Shown: positions 1 through 9,534 of the stretch, one piece after another
Layout: every line of letters starts with the position of its first letter
Position numbering within the stretch: position 1 is the first letter of the stretch
NCBI RefSeq assembly: GCF_023706045.1
Contig: NZ_BQYL01000001.1
Span: 930,001 to 994,000, forward strand
Direction: 5' to 3'
Length of the DNA: 64,000 nt
Origin: Kangiella sp. TOML190
Lineage (GTDB): Bacteria > Pseudomonadota > Gammaproteobacteria > Enterobacterales > Kangiellaceae
Program-made: the position numbers and the translations under genes
Notes under the pieces: generated by a model
The model's database searches: none
What the model was told of the DNA's origin: nothing
The model's input: only the letters and a program-made list of their open reading frames with translations

Positions 1-736
1 TGGCATGGCCTTGCATGGCGGTTTAATGCCCTATGGCGGCACCTTCCTGATCTTCATGGAGTATGCACGCAACGCCGTTCGTATGGCGGCTCTGATGAAG
101 CAGCAAGCAATTTATGTGTTTACTCACGATTCGATCGGCTTGGGCGAAGATGGCCCTACCCACCAACCCATTGAGCAGTTAGCCAACATGCGCTTAACAC
201 CTAATTGTTCGGTTTGGCGTCCTTGCGATGCGGTAGAAACAGCGGTGGCATGGAAAGCGGCGATTGAGCGTAAAGATGGGCCAACCGCCTTAAGTTTGTC
301 GCGTCAAAACTTAAAACATCAAGAGCGTGATACAGAGCAACTAGCCAACATCGCGCGCGGCGCTTATGTGATTAAGGATACTGATGGAAACCCTGATGCG
401 ATTTTGATTGCCACTGGTTCGGAAGTGGAACTGGCAGTTGATGCGGCGGCGCAAATGGCGCAGCAAGGCAAAAAAATCCGAGTGGTTTCGATGCCATCGA
501 CCGATGTATTTGATGCGCAAGACGCGGAATATAAAGAGTCGGTATTGCCAAGTTCGGTAATTAAACGCCTAGCGATTGAAGCGGGCATTGCCGACTATTG
601 GTATAAATATGTTGGCTTAAATGGCGCTGTGGTTGGCATGACCAGTTTTGGTGAGTCAGCACCAGCAGGTGATTTATTTAAACACTTTGGTTTTACGGTA
701 GACAATATCGTTGCCAAAGCGAATGAGCTTTTTTAA
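1..736 (+). CDS. tkt: Transketolase, C-terminal part (5' end outside window)
   Basis: Transketolase moves two-carbon ketol units between sugar phosphates in the non-oxidative pentose phosphate pathway (ThDP-dependent, cytosolic). About 244 residues are visible out of roughly 660 usual for the family, covering the pyrimidine-binding and C-terminal domains. Characteristic stretches are ALHGG and YGGTF at the left edge, [16 protein letters not shown] (the conserved cofactor and substrate segment) and VVSMPS plus GVSSFG-like [14 protein letters not shown] near the end. The reading frame is open through the first base, so the ATG at position 5 is internal. It heads a same-strand gap-pgk-fba series, with 69 bases before gap. 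Confident family call. Confidence 0.97.
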   Translation, partial: GMALHGGLMPYGGTFLIFMEYARNAVRMAALMKQQAIYVFTHDSIGLGEDGPTHQPIEQLANMRLTPNCSVWRPCDAVETAVAWKAAIERKDGPTALSLSRQNLKHQERDTEQLANIARGAYVIKDTDGNPDAILIATGSEVELAVDAAAQMAQQGKKIRVVSMPSTDVFDAQDAEYKESVLPSSVIKRLAIEAGIADYWYKYVGLNGAVVGMTSFGESAPAGDLFKHFGFTVDNIVAKANELF

Positions 737-805
737 AAGCAACCGCTTTTTAGAGCTCGCATAACGAATTTTTTATTTAGAACTGTAGTATTTCGGAGAT
801 TTAAG

Positions 806-1807
806 ATGACAGTTAAAGTAGCAATTAATGGTTATGGTCGTATTGGCCGCACAGCACTTCGCGCAATTTATGAGCATGGCTATCGTGATCGCATTCAAGT
901 GGTTGCGATTAACTCTTCGCACCCAGCGGAAACTACCGTTCACTTAACCAAATACGATACTACTCATGGCCGCTTTAATGCTGATGTTGCTACTGATGGC
1001 GAGCACATGATTGTGAATGGCGATAAGATCAAATTGTACGCTGAGCGTAATCCTGAGTTAATCCCTTGGGGTGATCAAGATGTAGACGTGGTATTCGAAT
1101 GTACTGGTGTCTTCAAAGATCAAGCGGGCGCTTCAAAGCACTTTAAAGGTGGTGCGAAAAAGGTATTGATTTCAGCGCCAGGCGCAGCAGACGTTGACGC
1201 CACGGTCGTATTCGGCGTGAATGATGACATTTTAAAACCAGAACACCGCGTAGTCTCGAACGCTTCTTGCACCACAAACTGTTTAGCGCCTTTAGCCAAA
1301 GTATTAAACGATACAGTTGGTATCAAGTCAGGTTTAGTAAATACCATTCATGCTTACACTAATGATCAAAAATTAATTGATAATCAGCACAAAGATTTGC
1401 GTCGTGCGCGTGCAGCGGCACAAAGTATTATCCCAACTAAGACAGGTGCTGCTAAAGCAGTTGGTTTAGTGCTCCCGGAACTAAATGGTGTGATGGATGG
1501 TTTCGCAATGCGTGTTCCAACCATTAACGTATCTTGTGTGGATTTAACCTTTGAAGCAGGTCGCGATACTTCTGCTGAAGAAATTAATGAGATTGTTAAA
1601 AAAGCAGCAGACGAGCACGTGCTTTGTTATAACGATGAGCCGTTGGTTTCAATCGACTTTAACCATAGCCCAGCATCATCAACATTTGACGCAGGTCAAA
1701 CTCGTGTAATGAATGGTAACTTGGTGAAAGTGGTGACCTGGTACGATAACGAGTGGGGTTTCTCGAACCGAATGCTCGACGTTGCCATCAAGATGATGTC
1801 TGTTTAG
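806..1807 (+). CDS. gap: Glyceraldehyde-3-phosphate dehydrogenase, class I (GapB-like cofactor site)
   Basis: Converts glyceraldehyde-3-phosphate to 1,3-bisphosphoglycerate with NAD(P), or the reverse in gluconeogenesis. The 333 residues are full length. The Rossmann motif GYGRIG is at 9-14, the catalytic cysteine is Cys155 in SNASCTTNC, and the partner is His182 in IHAYTND. The residue after VVAIN is Ser37, where strictly NAD-dependent enzymes carry Asp. Bacillus GapB, an NADP-preferring gluconeogenic enzyme, has Ala there and shares the YTNDQ...[12 protein letters not shown] stretch. Erythrose-4-phosphate dehydrogenase (Epd) is a relative often found at this position, but the P-rich [11 protein letters not shown] segment fits GAPDH. 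The enzyme class is sure; the cofactor preference is inference. Confidence 0.93.
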   Translation: MTVKVAINGYGRIGRTALRAIYEHGYRDRIQVVAINSSHPAETTVHLTKYDTTHGRFNADVATDGEHMIVNGDKIKLYAERNPELIPWGDQDVDVVFECTGVFKDQAGASKHFKGGAKKVLISAPGAADVDATVVFGVNDDILKPEHRVVSNASCTTNCLAPLAKVLNDTVGIKSGLVNTIHAYTNDQKLIDNQHKDLRRARAAAQSIIPTKTGAAKAVGLVLPELNGVMDGFAMRVPTINVSCVDLTFEAGRDTSAEEINEIVKKAADEHVLCYNDEPLVSIDFNHSPASSTFDAGQTRVMNGNLVKVVTWYDNEWGFSNRMLDVAIKMMSV

Positions 1808-1940
1808 TGGTCTTTTTTGACTTATGCTTTGTTGCGATTAGTTTTCTGTTTGCTAGTGTACTGATGTACACGACGCTGCTCATAAAATTAATCGCGCCTT
1901 GCCTAAGTGCAAAAAATCCCTACTAAACATAGTGCAAATT

Positions 1941-1966
1941 AAAAGGCTTTTTTCGGAAAGTCTTTT
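1941..1966 (+). terminator. Possible intrinsic terminator after gap
   Basis: The arms AAAAGGCTTT and AAAGTCTTTT can pair over ten bases with one wobble around a six-base loop. The stem is A/T rich, so it is a weak terminator at best. It lies between gap and pgk. Confidence 0.4.
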
Positions 1967-1985
1967 GCGTTTTAAAATATGGCTT

Positions 1986-2020
1986 CGTCATTGCGAGAAG
2001 CGTAGCGACGATGCAATCTC
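1986..2020. repeat. REP-like dispersed repeat (CGTCATTGCGAG type)
   Basis: The stretch begins CGTCATTGCGAG, continues through AAGCGTAGCGACG and ends GCAATCTC. This matches a widespread class of bacterial intergenic repeats with self-complementary cores. A second, shorter copy starts CGTCATTGCGAG near 63004. It sits just upstream of pgk and probably lies in the transcribed leader. Confidence 0.65.
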
Positions 2021-2051
2021 TTAAAGTTAGAACTAACTCGAAGAAAAGATT

Positions 2052-3236
2052 ATGAATGTTTTACGAATGGCGGATTTGGATTTACAAGGTAAGCGAGTGC
2101 TTATTCGTGAAGATCTGAACGTTCCGGTAAAAGATGGCAAAATTACCAGCGATGTGCGTATTCAAGCGTCGATCCCGACCATTAAATTGGCCTTAAAAAA
2201 AGGCGCGATAGTAATGGTGATGTCGCACCGTGGTCGCCCGTCCGAAGGGGTTTTAACGGAAAAAGACTCGATGAAAATGGTTGCTGATTATTTGAATGAG
2301 CAGCTAGATGCGCCAGTTCGATTGGTCACTGAATATTTAAATGGCGTGGAACTTGAGCAGGGCGAAGTCGTCGTTTTCGAGAACGTGCGTTGCAATGTAG
2401 GTGAAAAAGCCAATGACGATCGCTTAGCAAAAATGTACGCCGATTTGTGCGATGTATTTGTGCATGACGCTTTCGGCACTGCGCACCGTGCGCAAGCCTC
2501 GACTCATGGTGTAGCTAAGTTTGCGCCTGTTGCTTGTGCGGGTTTATTGCTCGCAGGCGAGCTGGAAGCTTTAGGTAAAGCTTTGGACAATCCTGCAAGA
2601 CCAATGGTGGCGATCGTTGGCGGCTCAAAAGTTTCGACTAAACTCACGGTGTTAGAAAAGTTATCGGGTATTGTTGACCAGCTGATTGTTGGTGGTGGTA
2701 TTGCTAATACTTTTATTGCGGCTGAAGGCCATGCGGTGGGTAAATCTTTATATGAGGCAGATTTAATTCCAGAAGCCAAACGACTGATCGAGCAAGCTAA
2801 AGCCAATGGTGGCGAGATTCCGGTGCCAGTAGATGTGGTAACGGGTAAAGAGTTTTCTGAAAGTGCAGCAGCGGAGGCTAAGTCAGTGTCAGAGGTTGCC
2901 GCTGACGATATGATTTTCGATATTGGTGAACAATCTGCTGAGCATCTGGCAAATATTTTGGCGCAAGCGAAAACCATTGTGTGGAATGGCCCAGTAGGGG
3001 TGTTTGAGTTTGATCAATTTGGTCAAGGCACTGAAATCATTTCTCGAGCTATTGCGGCAAGCGATGCCTTTTCGATTGCTGGTGGCGGTGATACGGTGGC
3101 GGCGGTTGATAAATACGGCATTAAGGATCAAGTCTCGTATATTTCAACAGGCGGCGGTGCTTTTTTGGAGTTCTTGGAAGGCAAAGAATTACCGGCCGTG
3201 GCTATCTTAGAAGCAAGAGCCAAAGAATTAGTTTAA
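2052..3236 (+). CDS. pgk: Phosphoglycerate kinase
   Basis: Transfers phosphate between 1,3-bisphosphoglycerate and ADP in glycolysis, reversibly in gluconeogenesis; cytosolic monomer. The 394 residues match the usual bacterial length. Visible family signatures are [11 protein letters not shown] near residues 15-25, SHRGRP near 59-64 (substrate-binding basic patch), AFGTAHRA near 140, and the C-terminal nucleotide-binding loop with GGGDTVAAV near 345. It follows gap by 244 bases, including a REP-like element and a weak hairpin, so it may have its own promoter. fba follows 38 bases later and is probably co-transcribed. Confidence 0.98.
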   Translation: MNVLRMADLDLQGKRVLIREDLNVPVKDGKITSDVRIQASIPTIKLALKKGAIVMVMSHRGRPSEGVLTEKDSMKMVADYLNEQLDAPVRLVTEYLNGVELEQGEVVVFENVRCNVGEKANDDRLAKMYADLCDVFVHDAFGTAHRAQASTHGVAKFAPVACAGLLLAGELEALGKALDNPARPMVAIVGGSKVSTKLTVLEKLSGIVDQLIVGGGIANTFIAAEGHAVGKSLYEADLIPEAKRLIEQAKANGGEIPVPVDVVTGKEFSESAAAEAKSVSEVAADDMIFDIGEQSAEHLANILAQAKTIVWNGPVGVFEFDQFGQGTEIISRAIAASDAFSIAGGGDTVAAVDKYGIKDQVSYISTGGGAFLEFLEGKELPAVAILEARAKELV

Positions 3237-3274
3237 TAGGATTAGGGTAAAGGCGGAATTTAAAGGTAAAAATT

Positions 3275-4339
3275 ATGGCATTAATTACATTAAGACAATT
3301 GTTAGATCACGCAGCTGAAAATGCTTATGGTATCCCAGCGTTTAACGTGAATAATTTGGAGCAGATGCGTGCAGTTATGCAGGCGGCGGATGAAACTGAT
3401 TCGCCAGTAATCGTTCAGGCTTCTGCTGGTGCTCGTAAATACGCAGGTTCAAACTTCTTGCGCCACTTAATTTTGGCGGCGACTGAAGAGTTTCCGCATA
3501 TCCCAGTTTGTATGCACCAAGATCACGGTGCTTCGCCGGCGATTTGTCAGCAGTCGATCCAATTAGGTTTTACTTCGGTGATGATGGATGGTTCTTTAGA
3601 AGAGGACATGAAAACCCCTGCGTCTTACGAGTACAATTCGCGCGTGACTAAATTAGCCACCGATATGGCGCACGCCTGCGGTGTTTCGGTTGAGGGTGAA
3701 TTGGGTTGTTTAGGCTCGCTTGAAACGGGGATGGCTGGCGAAGAAGATGGCTCGGGTGCGGAAGGTGTTTTAACCGAAGATCAACTGTTGACCGATCCGG
3801 AAGAAGCAGCTCAGTTTGTTAAAGACACTGGAGTTGATGCTTTGGCGATTGCGATTGGTACTTCTCACGGTGCTTATAAATTTACTCGTCCGCCAACAGG
3901 TGACGTATTATCGATTCAGCGTATCAAAGAAATTCATCAGCGCATCCCAGATACTCATTTGGTGATGCACGGATCTTCTTCAGTTCCACAAGATTGGTTG
4001 GCAGTAATCAATGAATACGGCGGCGACTTGGGCGAGACTTATGGCGTGCCAGTGGAAGAGATTCAAGAGGGCATCAAGTACGGCGTGCGTAAAGTGAATA
4101 TTGATACTGACTTACGCTTAGCGGCTACTGGCGCAGTTCGTAAATTCTTAAAGCATAATCCAAAAGAATTTGATCCGCGCAAATATAACAAGGTTGCGCA
4201 AGATGCGATGCAAGCGATTTGCAAAGCGCGCTACGAATCCTTTGGAACGGCGGGTAACGCTGCTAAAATCAAGCCGATTAATATGGAACAAATGGCGATT
4301 GATTATAAAGCAGGAAAGTTGGATCCGCGGGTGAACTAA
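3275..4339 (+). CDS. fba: Fructose-bisphosphate aldolase, class II
   Basis: Reversibly cleaves fructose-1,6-bisphosphate to dihydroxyacetone phosphate and glyceraldehyde-3-phosphate using a bound divalent metal. The 354 residues fit the long class II (Calvin-type) subfamily. The HQDHG motif at 81-85 supplies the catalytic Asp and first metal-ligand His. Further ligands lie in [10 protein letters not shown] and VMHGSSS, and VNIDTDLR binds phosphate. It is the last gene of the gap-pgk-fba series and is followed closely by a strong intrinsic terminator. Confidence 0.98.
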   Translation: MALITLRQLLDHAAENAYGIPAFNVNNLEQMRAVMQAADETDSPVIVQASAGARKYAGSNFLRHLILAATEEFPHIPVCMHQDHGASPAICQQSIQLGFTSVMMDGSLEEDMKTPASYEYNSRVTKLATDMAHACGVSVEGELGCLGSLETGMAGEEDGSGAEGVLTEDQLLTDPEEAAQFVKDTGVDALAIAIGTSHGAYKFTRPPTGDVLSIQRIKEIHQRIPDTHLVMHGSSSVPQDWLAVINEYGGDLGETYGVPVEEIQEGIKYGVRKVNIDTDLRLAATGAVRKFLKHNPKEFDPRKYNKVAQDAMQAICKARYESFGTAGNAAKIKPINMEQMAIDYKAGKLDPRVN

Positions 4340-4362
4340 CTATTGATATTTTAAACGATTTA

Positions 4363-4388
4363 AGCCAGCATTATTGCTGGCTTTTTTT
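4363..4388 (+). terminator. Intrinsic terminator of the gap-pgk-fba unit
   Basis: Perfect 8-bp stem AGCCAGCA/TGCTGGCT with a TTAT loop, followed by a run of T. It lies 24 bases after the fba stop. Confidence 0.93.
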
Positions 4389-4412
4389 ATAATAAAAAAT
4401 AAAGGAAATAAT

Positions 4413-4934
4413 ATGAATCAGAAAGCAATACTAATTATCGTATTAAGGGTTTTGGCGCTATGGATGTTAGTGGATCTCGTCAAAGATATTGGAAATATTT
4501 TTCAAGAACTAAACTTAATCGAAAATATTGGAGTGGGTTACTCTGAAACTAATTTAGGTTGGGGAAACTTTGCAGCAATAGGCTTGAAATTTCTTTTAAT
4601 GATACTATTTTTATTCTTTCCAAACCTATTTTTAGCGAAAATATCCGGGTTGCCTAAAGAGGATAATTTTATCAATGCTGAACATTTTATTCTGCCATTA
4701 ATCGCATTGTTAGGATTATTTTTTGTGAGTAAGAGTGTAATTTATTTCTTGGTAAACCTTTCAACAATAATCTTTACCGAGAACAACTTTATCGAAATAT
4801 TACCGGTATTTGCGTGGTTGCCAGCACTAGTGCAGTTATTCATTGGCGGTTGGTTGATATTCGGAAATAGAGGAGTCTATAACTTATTTGATAAGTTTAG
4901 TAGTGCTTTTGCGCCACATAGAAAAAGGCTATAA
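4413..4934 (+). CDS. Hypothetical four-helix membrane protein
   Basis: Not recognised as a named family. The start at 4413 (MNQKAILIIV) is chosen because AAAGGA lies just upstream; a longer frame would begin inside the fba terminator. The 173 residues hold about four hydrophobic segments, roughly at 4-22, 50-72, 88-112 and 129-147, ending in a short basic tail (HRKRL), which suggests an inner-membrane protein. The gene reads visibly richer in A+T than its neighbours, a possible sign of later acquisition. It is followed by a two-way terminator shared with serA. No function can be assigned. Confidence 0.7.
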   Translation: MNQKAILIIVLRVLALWMLVDLVKDIGNIFQELNLIENIGVGYSETNLGWGNFAAIGLKFLLMILFLFFPNLFLAKISGLPKEDNFINAEHFILPLIALLGLFFVSKSVIYFLVNLSTIIFTENNFIEILPVFAWLPALVQLFIGGWLIFGNRGVYNLFDKFSSAFAPHRKRL

Positions 4935-4947
4935 ATATAGCCTTTAA
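4922..4947. terminator. Bidirectional terminator between the membrane protein and serA
   Basis: Perfect 10-bp stem AAAGGCTATA/TATAGCCTTT with an AA loop. It overlaps the stop codon of the plus-strand gene and the end of serA, and the A and T runs let it work in both directions for the converging genes. Confidence 0.85.
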
Positions 4948-6176
4948 TACAAAATCCTAGCGCGAATAGTGCCGTCGATTTGGCGCATCTTTTCCAGTGC
5001 GATTTGACTGGAGCTTTGATCGATATCGGTGACCACGTAACCGACTTGGTCTTTGGTCTGCAAATACTGAGCGGCAATATTAACGTCATTATCCGCCAGA
5101 ATATTGGTGATTTGCGACAGCATTCCCGGTTGGTTTTTGTGGATATGCAAAATTCGATGAGTGCCAGTATGTTCGGGTAGCGCTACTTCTGGGAAATTGA
5201 CTGAAGAAACCGTAGAGCCGTTATTGCTGTATTTAAGCATCTTTTCAGTCACTTCAATGGCAATATTTTCCTGCGCTTCGAGAGTTGAGCCGCCAATATG
5301 CGGGGTTAAAATTACGTTATCAAATTGACGCAAAGGGGAAACAAACTCTTCATTGTTGGCTTTCGGTTCAGTAGGGAACACGTCAAGTGCCGCACCGGCA
5401 AGTTGGCCGCTAGCAAGTGCGTCCACTAAAGCATCGATATCCACCACGCTACCGCGCGAGGCGTTGATTAGGATCGAGTTGGCTTTCATCGCCGCCAGTT
5501 GTGCTTGACCAATCATGCCCTTGGTTTGCGCGGTTTCAGGGACGTGTAATGAAACCACATCGGACGTTGCCAGTAGGCTCTCAAGGCGGGTCTCTTGATC
5601 CGCATTACCAAGAGTAAGCTTGGTTTCGATATCATAAAACTTGACCCGCATACCAATTCCTTCGGCCAAGATCCCAAGCTGAGTGCCGATATGACCATAG
5701 CCAATAATGCCTAAAGTTTTGCCTCGAGCTTCATTGGAATTGGTCGCTGATTTTAGCCACTCACCTCGATGGGCAGCGGCATTTTTAGCTGGAATACCGC
5801 GAAGCAGCATAATCATTTCACCCAAAACTAACTCGGCGACGCTGCGGGTATTCGAATAAGGCGCGTTAAACACGGGGATCCCACTTTTTTGCGCAGCAGA
5901 TAAATCTACTTGATTAGTGCCAATACAAAAGCAGCCGACGGTCACTAATTTATTGGCGTGGGCTAAAATGCTATCGCTTAATTGAGTGCGAGAGCGAATA
6001 CCGAGAAAGTGTGCTTGCGCGATTTCAGTTTCAAGTTCGGCACCTGACAGAGCCGTCTTATAGGACTTGATATTGGTATAGCCATCATTGCGAAACAGCT
6101 GTTCAGCTTGTGGGTGAACTCCTTCTAGCAACAGGACCTTTAATTGGCTTTTATCAAACGAAGTTGGAACACTCAT
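4944..6176 (-). CDS. serA: D-3-phosphoglycerate dehydrogenase
   Basis: Catalyses the first step of serine synthesis, 3-phosphoglycerate to 3-phosphohydroxypyruvate with NAD. The 410 residues match the short gammaproteobacterial SerA type. Order of parts: an N-terminal substrate-binding segment, the NAD-binding motif GYGHIG at 159-164, the catalytic region INASRG and LTPHIGGST (about 240 and 293), and a C-terminal ACT domain from about 340 beginning HRILHIHKNQPGML. The ACT domain is the usual site of serine feedback inhibition. It is divergent from the acyl carrier protein gene and convergent with the small membrane protein gene. Confidence 0.97.
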   Translation of the reverse strand: MSVPTSFDKSQLKVLLLEGVHPQAEQLFRNDGYTNIKSYKTALSGAELETEIAQAHFLGIRSRTQLSDSILAHANKLVTVGCFCIGTNQVDLSAAQKSGIPVFNAPYSNTRSVAELVLGEMIMLLRGIPAKNAAAHRGEWLKSATNSNEARGKTLGIIGYGHIGTQLGILAEGIGMRVKFYDIETKLTLGNADQETRLESLLATSDVVSLHVPETAQTKGMIGQAQLAAMKANSILINASRGSVVDIDALVDALASGQLAGAALDVFPTEPKANNEEFVSPLRQFDNVILTPHIGGSTLEAQENIAIEVTEKMLKYSNNGSTVSSVNFPEVALPEHTGTHRILHIHKNQPGMLSQITNILADNDVNIAAQYLQTKDQVGYVVTDIDQSSSQIALEKMRQIDGTIRARILY

Positions 6177-6303
6177 GGTTTATTAATTTGACCTATCTTG
6201 AGCTCTATTTAAGCAAATCAGACCAGATCAAGAAAGCCCCTTGGTGGAAAAAATCAGCATCTGTAAAAAAGTGGCTGATTTAGGCGATCTTAGGGGAGTA
6301 TCC

Positions 6304-6312
6304 TGCTACAAT
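6304..6312 (+). promoter_or_regulatory. Extended -10 promoter of the ACP-kinase-regulator operon
   Basis: TGCTACAAT is an extended -10 element (TG then TACAAT), 45 bases before the ACP start and followed by a G/C-rich stretch TGCGCCC. No clear -35 box is visible, as is usual for extended -10 promoters. Confidence 0.5.
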
Positions 6313-6356
6313 GTGCGCCCTTAATTTGGGTTTGGCAGGTAATTTGAGGTAACTGA

Positions 6357-6620
6357 ATGTCGGTGAATATTAATTTGGACAAGTTGATTGCGATTTTAAG
6401 CGAGACCTTGTCAATTGATGCTTCCGAGTTTTCTGTCGATACGTTATTACTTGGCAATTTCCCCGAGTTTGATTCGATGGCCATCGTCTCAATTTTGATG
6501 GAGTTGGAAGAGCAGTTTGGTATTTCTATCGCGGAAGACGAACTGACGGGGGATGCTTTTGAATCCGTAGCCAGTTTACTGGAATTTATCGATATCCAGC
6601 AGGCTCTGACGGCTATTTAG
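6357..6620 (+). CDS. Acyl carrier protein (PEP-CTERM/exopolysaccharide-type)
   Basis: An 87-residue phosphopantetheine carrier. The attachment serine is Ser40 in EFDSM, and the fold pattern of acidic helices is clear. The FPEFDSM...LEEQFGI pattern resembles carrier proteins found in XrtA/PEP-CTERM exopolysaccharide loci rather than the fatty-acid AcpP (DSLDTVEL). It probably carries an acyl group for an unidentified synthase or ligase. TGAGGT six bases before ATG is a good ribosome site. The next gene, a PrsK-like kinase, follows after 111 bases, which strengthens the link to that class of locus although no exosortase or polysaccharide genes are here. Confidence 0.85.
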   Translation: MSVNINLDKLIAILSETLSIDASEFSVDTLLLGNFPEFDSMAIVSILMELEEQFGISIAEDELTGDAFESVASLLEFIDIQQALTAI

Positions 6621-6731
6621 CAAGCTTACCACCAATCCAGCGCACAAAATTCTCTAAGAGTTGTGGTTACGAGTAGTAATCCAGTAAAATATCTTTTATA
6701 ACAATAGGATAACGGCTTATAAAGGATAGCT

Positions 6732-8195
6732 ATGGGGATCGTCACGCTCGTTGGCTTGATTTTCATTTTCGTAATTTTTATTACTTTCAGCTGGAAAGAT
6801 AATCGCTTTTCTTGGCTATTCTTAGGTTTTGTGGTCTTCTTTGGTCTGTTGTTTTGGCTGTTCTACGATCTCAACCGGTTAACACCAAAAGCCATCTTTT
6901 ATGAGATCTTGTTGGCGATTATTGTCAGTATCGTGGCTGCCCTTTTTTGGTACAGCTACGATAAGCGCAAACGCAGTCAATTCAAAATTAGTTTTGCAAA
7001 AGTCTTTTCCTTCTATAAGTATGACTATCGAGAGAGTTGGCTCGGTTTTAATTCGGCTTTGGACTTTGCTCATCGCGAAAAAGATTTTTATGCCAAATCG
7101 ATCCAAGCGTTGGCCAGTATCATCGACAGTTCTGGCGGAAAACTTTGGTATCAAGTTTCCAATCGTTTTAGTTTTATTGACCACTGGGATTCACCGCTAG
7201 TATCAAATAGTGATTTCAAATTACCCGATAGCCTTATCGAGTTTATGCAAAAAACCAATTGGGTAGTAGATCTGAATGAGTTTCGAATTACACCGGAAGT
7301 GTACCGCGGTTTGTCACTGGATTTAGAACAACACAAGTTTCAAGATTTGCATATCTTTGTTCCTTTGCGTCGTGAAAATGAATTGGTAGGGATTGTCGGG
7401 CTGAAAGTTTCTGATGAGCAGCAAAACTTAAATTGGGAAGATCACGATTTGTTGAAAGCGGCTGGTCAGCAAATGGCCAGCTACATCGAATTATTCGAAG
7501 CTACTTCAAGACTTTATGAGCAGCGTGAGTTGGAAGCTTTTAATCGCGTTTCAACCTTTGTGGTGCACGATATTAAAAATGTCTCGGCGCAGCTAGAATT
7601 AATTAGCCATAACGCAGAAAAATTCAAAAATAATCCAGAGTTTATCGAAGATACCTTTGCTACTGTGGCCAGCGCCAATCAACGCTTAACAAGAATGTTG
7701 CAGGATTTACGGCGTAAAGAAATACCCAAGGTGGAAAGTGCAGTTTGCTATTTGGCATCGCTCAAGGCCAAAGTTGCAGAAGTTAATCCGCTGATAAAGA
7801 TTGAAGGTGGCTCTGAAGCGGTATTGTTAATTGGGCTTGAAGATCAGCTGTGCAATATTATTTTGCATTTGGATGAAAATGCTCGCCAAGCGGTTGCTGC
7901 TGACAAAGCAGCTAATGCCAAAGTTGAGCACTGGATTGAGATTAAGGACAAAGATCTCTATTGGCATATTCGTGATAATGGGGTGGGTATGAGCGAAGAG
8001 TTTATGCGAGATCACCTTTTTAAACCTTTCCAGACCACCAAAGGTAATGCTGGAATGGGGATCGGGGTATATCAATGTCGACATTTGCTCCGAAGCTTTG
8101 AGGGTGATTTAATAATACGTAGCAAGCTGGGTGAGGGCACCCATTGCACTGCCATTATGGCTATAACAACAGGGGATGAGGATGACTCAAAATAA
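6732..8195 (+). CDS. PrsK-like membrane histidine kinase, short N terminus
   Basis: Sensor kinase of 487 residues. Three membrane helices lie at about 3-20, 27-47 and 55-75, followed by a GAF-like domain (about 120-255). The phosphoacceptor is His279 in FVVHDIKN, with the N box DENA around 381-384, DNGVGM at 415-420, FKPF near 430 and GMGIG at 441-445. The stretch from FNRVSTFVVHD through the helix after it is characteristic of the PEP-CTERM system kinase PrsK. Known PrsK proteins are much longer, with a large multi-helix N-terminal region that is reduced here to three helices. Its partner regulator overlaps the 3' end. The signal sensed is unknown. Confidence 0.88.
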   Translation: MGIVTLVGLIFIFVIFITFSWKDNRFSWLFLGFVVFFGLLFWLFYDLNRLTPKAIFYEILLAIIVSIVAALFWYSYDKRKRSQFKISFAKVFSFYKYDYRESWLGFNSALDFAHREKDFYAKSIQALASIIDSSGGKLWYQVSNRFSFIDHWDSPLVSNSDFKLPDSLIEFMQKTNWVVDLNEFRITPEVYRGLSLDLEQHKFQDLHIFVPLRRENELVGIVGLKVSDEQQNLNWEDHDLLKAAGQQMASYIELFEATSRLYEQRELEAFNRVSTFVVHDIKNVSAQLELISHNAEKFKNNPEFIEDTFATVASANQRLTRMLQDLRRKEIPKVESAVCYLASLKAKVAEVNPLIKIEGGSEAVLLIGLEDQLCNIILHLDENARQAVAADKAANAKVEHWIEIKDKDLYWHIRDNGVGMSEEFMRDHLFKPFQTTKGNAGMGIGVYQCRHLLRSFEGDLIIRSKLGEGTHCTAIMAITTGDEDDSK

Positions 8196-9534
8196 ATTGG
8201 ATTTATTAGTTATTGAAGATGATGCAGGTTTGCAAAAACAGCTCAAATGGTCATTCGATGAATATAATGTGGTGGTAGCAAATAACCACCAAGAAGCGAT
8301 CGTTGAGCTAAGACGTTTTCAGCCTAAAGTAGTCACGCTGGATTTAGGCCTGCCGCCCGATCCGGCTAATGCCAGTGTTGGTTTAGCGTTATTGGATGAA
8401 ATTCTAAAGTTGGCGCCAACGACCAAGGTTATTGTGGTCACTGGCAACGATCAGCGTGAGGTAGCGCTGAGTGCGGTAGAAAAAGGTGCCTACGACTATT
8501 ATCAAAAGCCCATTCAGGTCGAAGAGTTATCCTTGATTGTAAAGCGTGCTTTTGAATTGGCGGAACTCGAAGAAGATAACCGTAACTTATTTAAACGTCA
8601 GACCAGCAGTTTTCATGGCATCATCGCTAGCAGCCCAGAGATGTTGTCAGTTTGCCAAAAGGTTGAAAAAGTTGCCCCGACTAATGTCAGTGTCTTGCTG
8701 TATGGTGATAGCGGTACTGGTAAGGAATTATTGGCTCGCGCGATTCATGAAATCAGTCCGCGCAAAGAGCAAAAGATGGTGGCTATTAATTGTGCCGCAA
8801 TCCCTGATAATTTATTAGAGAGTGAGCTTTTTGGTTATGAAGCGGGCGCTTTTACTGGCGCCAATAAGCAAACCATTGGCAAAATTGAAAGCGCCAATGG
8901 CGGAACTCTATTTTTAGATGAAATCGGCGATATGCCCTTGTCGCTACAGGCGAAATTATTGCGCTTTTTACAGGAGCGCCAAATTGAGCGAGTGGGTGGC
9001 CGAGATTCAATCGCGGTGGATGTGAGGATTGTTGCGGCAACCCATCAACCGTTAACCGAGTTGGTGGAAAATGGGGACTTTAGAGAAGACTTATTTTACC
9101 GCTTAAGTGAGATTGGTTTGGAGATCCCTTCGCTCGCTAAACGCAATGGCGATGTGGTTTTGATTGGCCGTTCTTTGCTGGATAAATATGGCAAGCAGTA
9201 TGGTCGTAATTTGCGTGGTTTTACTTCTGATGCGGTGCACGCAATGGAATCTTATAGTTGGCCGGGCAATGTGCGCGAGCTGGAGAATAAGATTAAGTCT
9301 GCGGTGGTGATGTCAGAAAATCCGCAAATTAGTGCGCACGATTTACAAATTGGCGAAGATCAGCTGGAAGAGATGCCGCTTAATTTACGCCAGGTTCGTG
9401 AGGCAGCTGAATCAAAAGCCATTCAAAGAGCGATTGTTTTATCCAATGGCAATATTTCCAATGCTTCGAAGTTGTTAGGAGTAACTCGACCAACCCTATA
9501 CAGCTTGATGGATAAGTATGGTATTCAGCATTAG
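8182..9534 (+). CDS. PrsR-like sigma54-dependent response regulator
   Basis: NtrC-family activator and likely phosphorylation partner of the preceding kinase. The receiver domain has Asp54 in LDLGLPPD and Lys109 in QKPI. The AAA+ domain has Walker A GDSGTGKE at 175-182 and the sigma54-contacting loop GAFTGA at 222-227. A Fis-type helix-turn-helix ends the protein (NISNASKLLGVTRPTLY). The DLGLPPDPANASVGLALLDE pattern is typical of PrsR. I place the start at the second ATG (8182) because AGGGG has proper spacing to it; the first ATG at 8176 abuts that site. The gene overlaps the kinase, indicating coupling. Confidence 0.9.
   Translation: MTQNKLDLLVIEDDAGLQKQLKWSFDEYNVVVANNHQEAIVELRRFQPKVVTLDLGLPPDPANASVGLALLDEILKLAPTTKVIVVTGNDQREVALSAVEKGAYDYYQKPIQVEELSLIVKRAFELAELEEDNRNLFKRQTSSFHGIIASSPEMLSVCQKVEKVAPTNVSVLLYGDSGTGKELLARAIHEISPRKEQKMVAINCAAIPDNLLESELFGYEAGAFTGANKQTIGKIESANGGTLFLDEIGDMPLSLQAKLLRFLQERQIERVGGRDSIAVDVRIVAATHQPLTELVENGDFREDLFYRLSEIGLEIPSLAKRNGDVVLIGRSLLDKYGKQYGRNLRGFTSDAVHAMESYSWPGNVRELENKIKSAVVMSENPQISAHDLQIGEDQLEEMPLNLRQVREAAESKAIQRAIVLSNGNISNASKLLGVTRPTLYSLMDKYGIQH

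Noticed and set aside
2504-2977. 157-codon minus-strand frame opposite pgk
   Set aside because: Low-complexity Ser/Ala translation typical of an antisense shadow, with no start signals, inside a conserved gene.
6331-6346. Sigma54 -24/-12-like element (TTGGCAGG then TTGA) before the acyl carrier protein gene
   Set aside because: The -12 element reads GA instead of GC, and it is only about 12 bases from the start codon, leaving no leader. A sigma70-type extended -10 lies further upstream.
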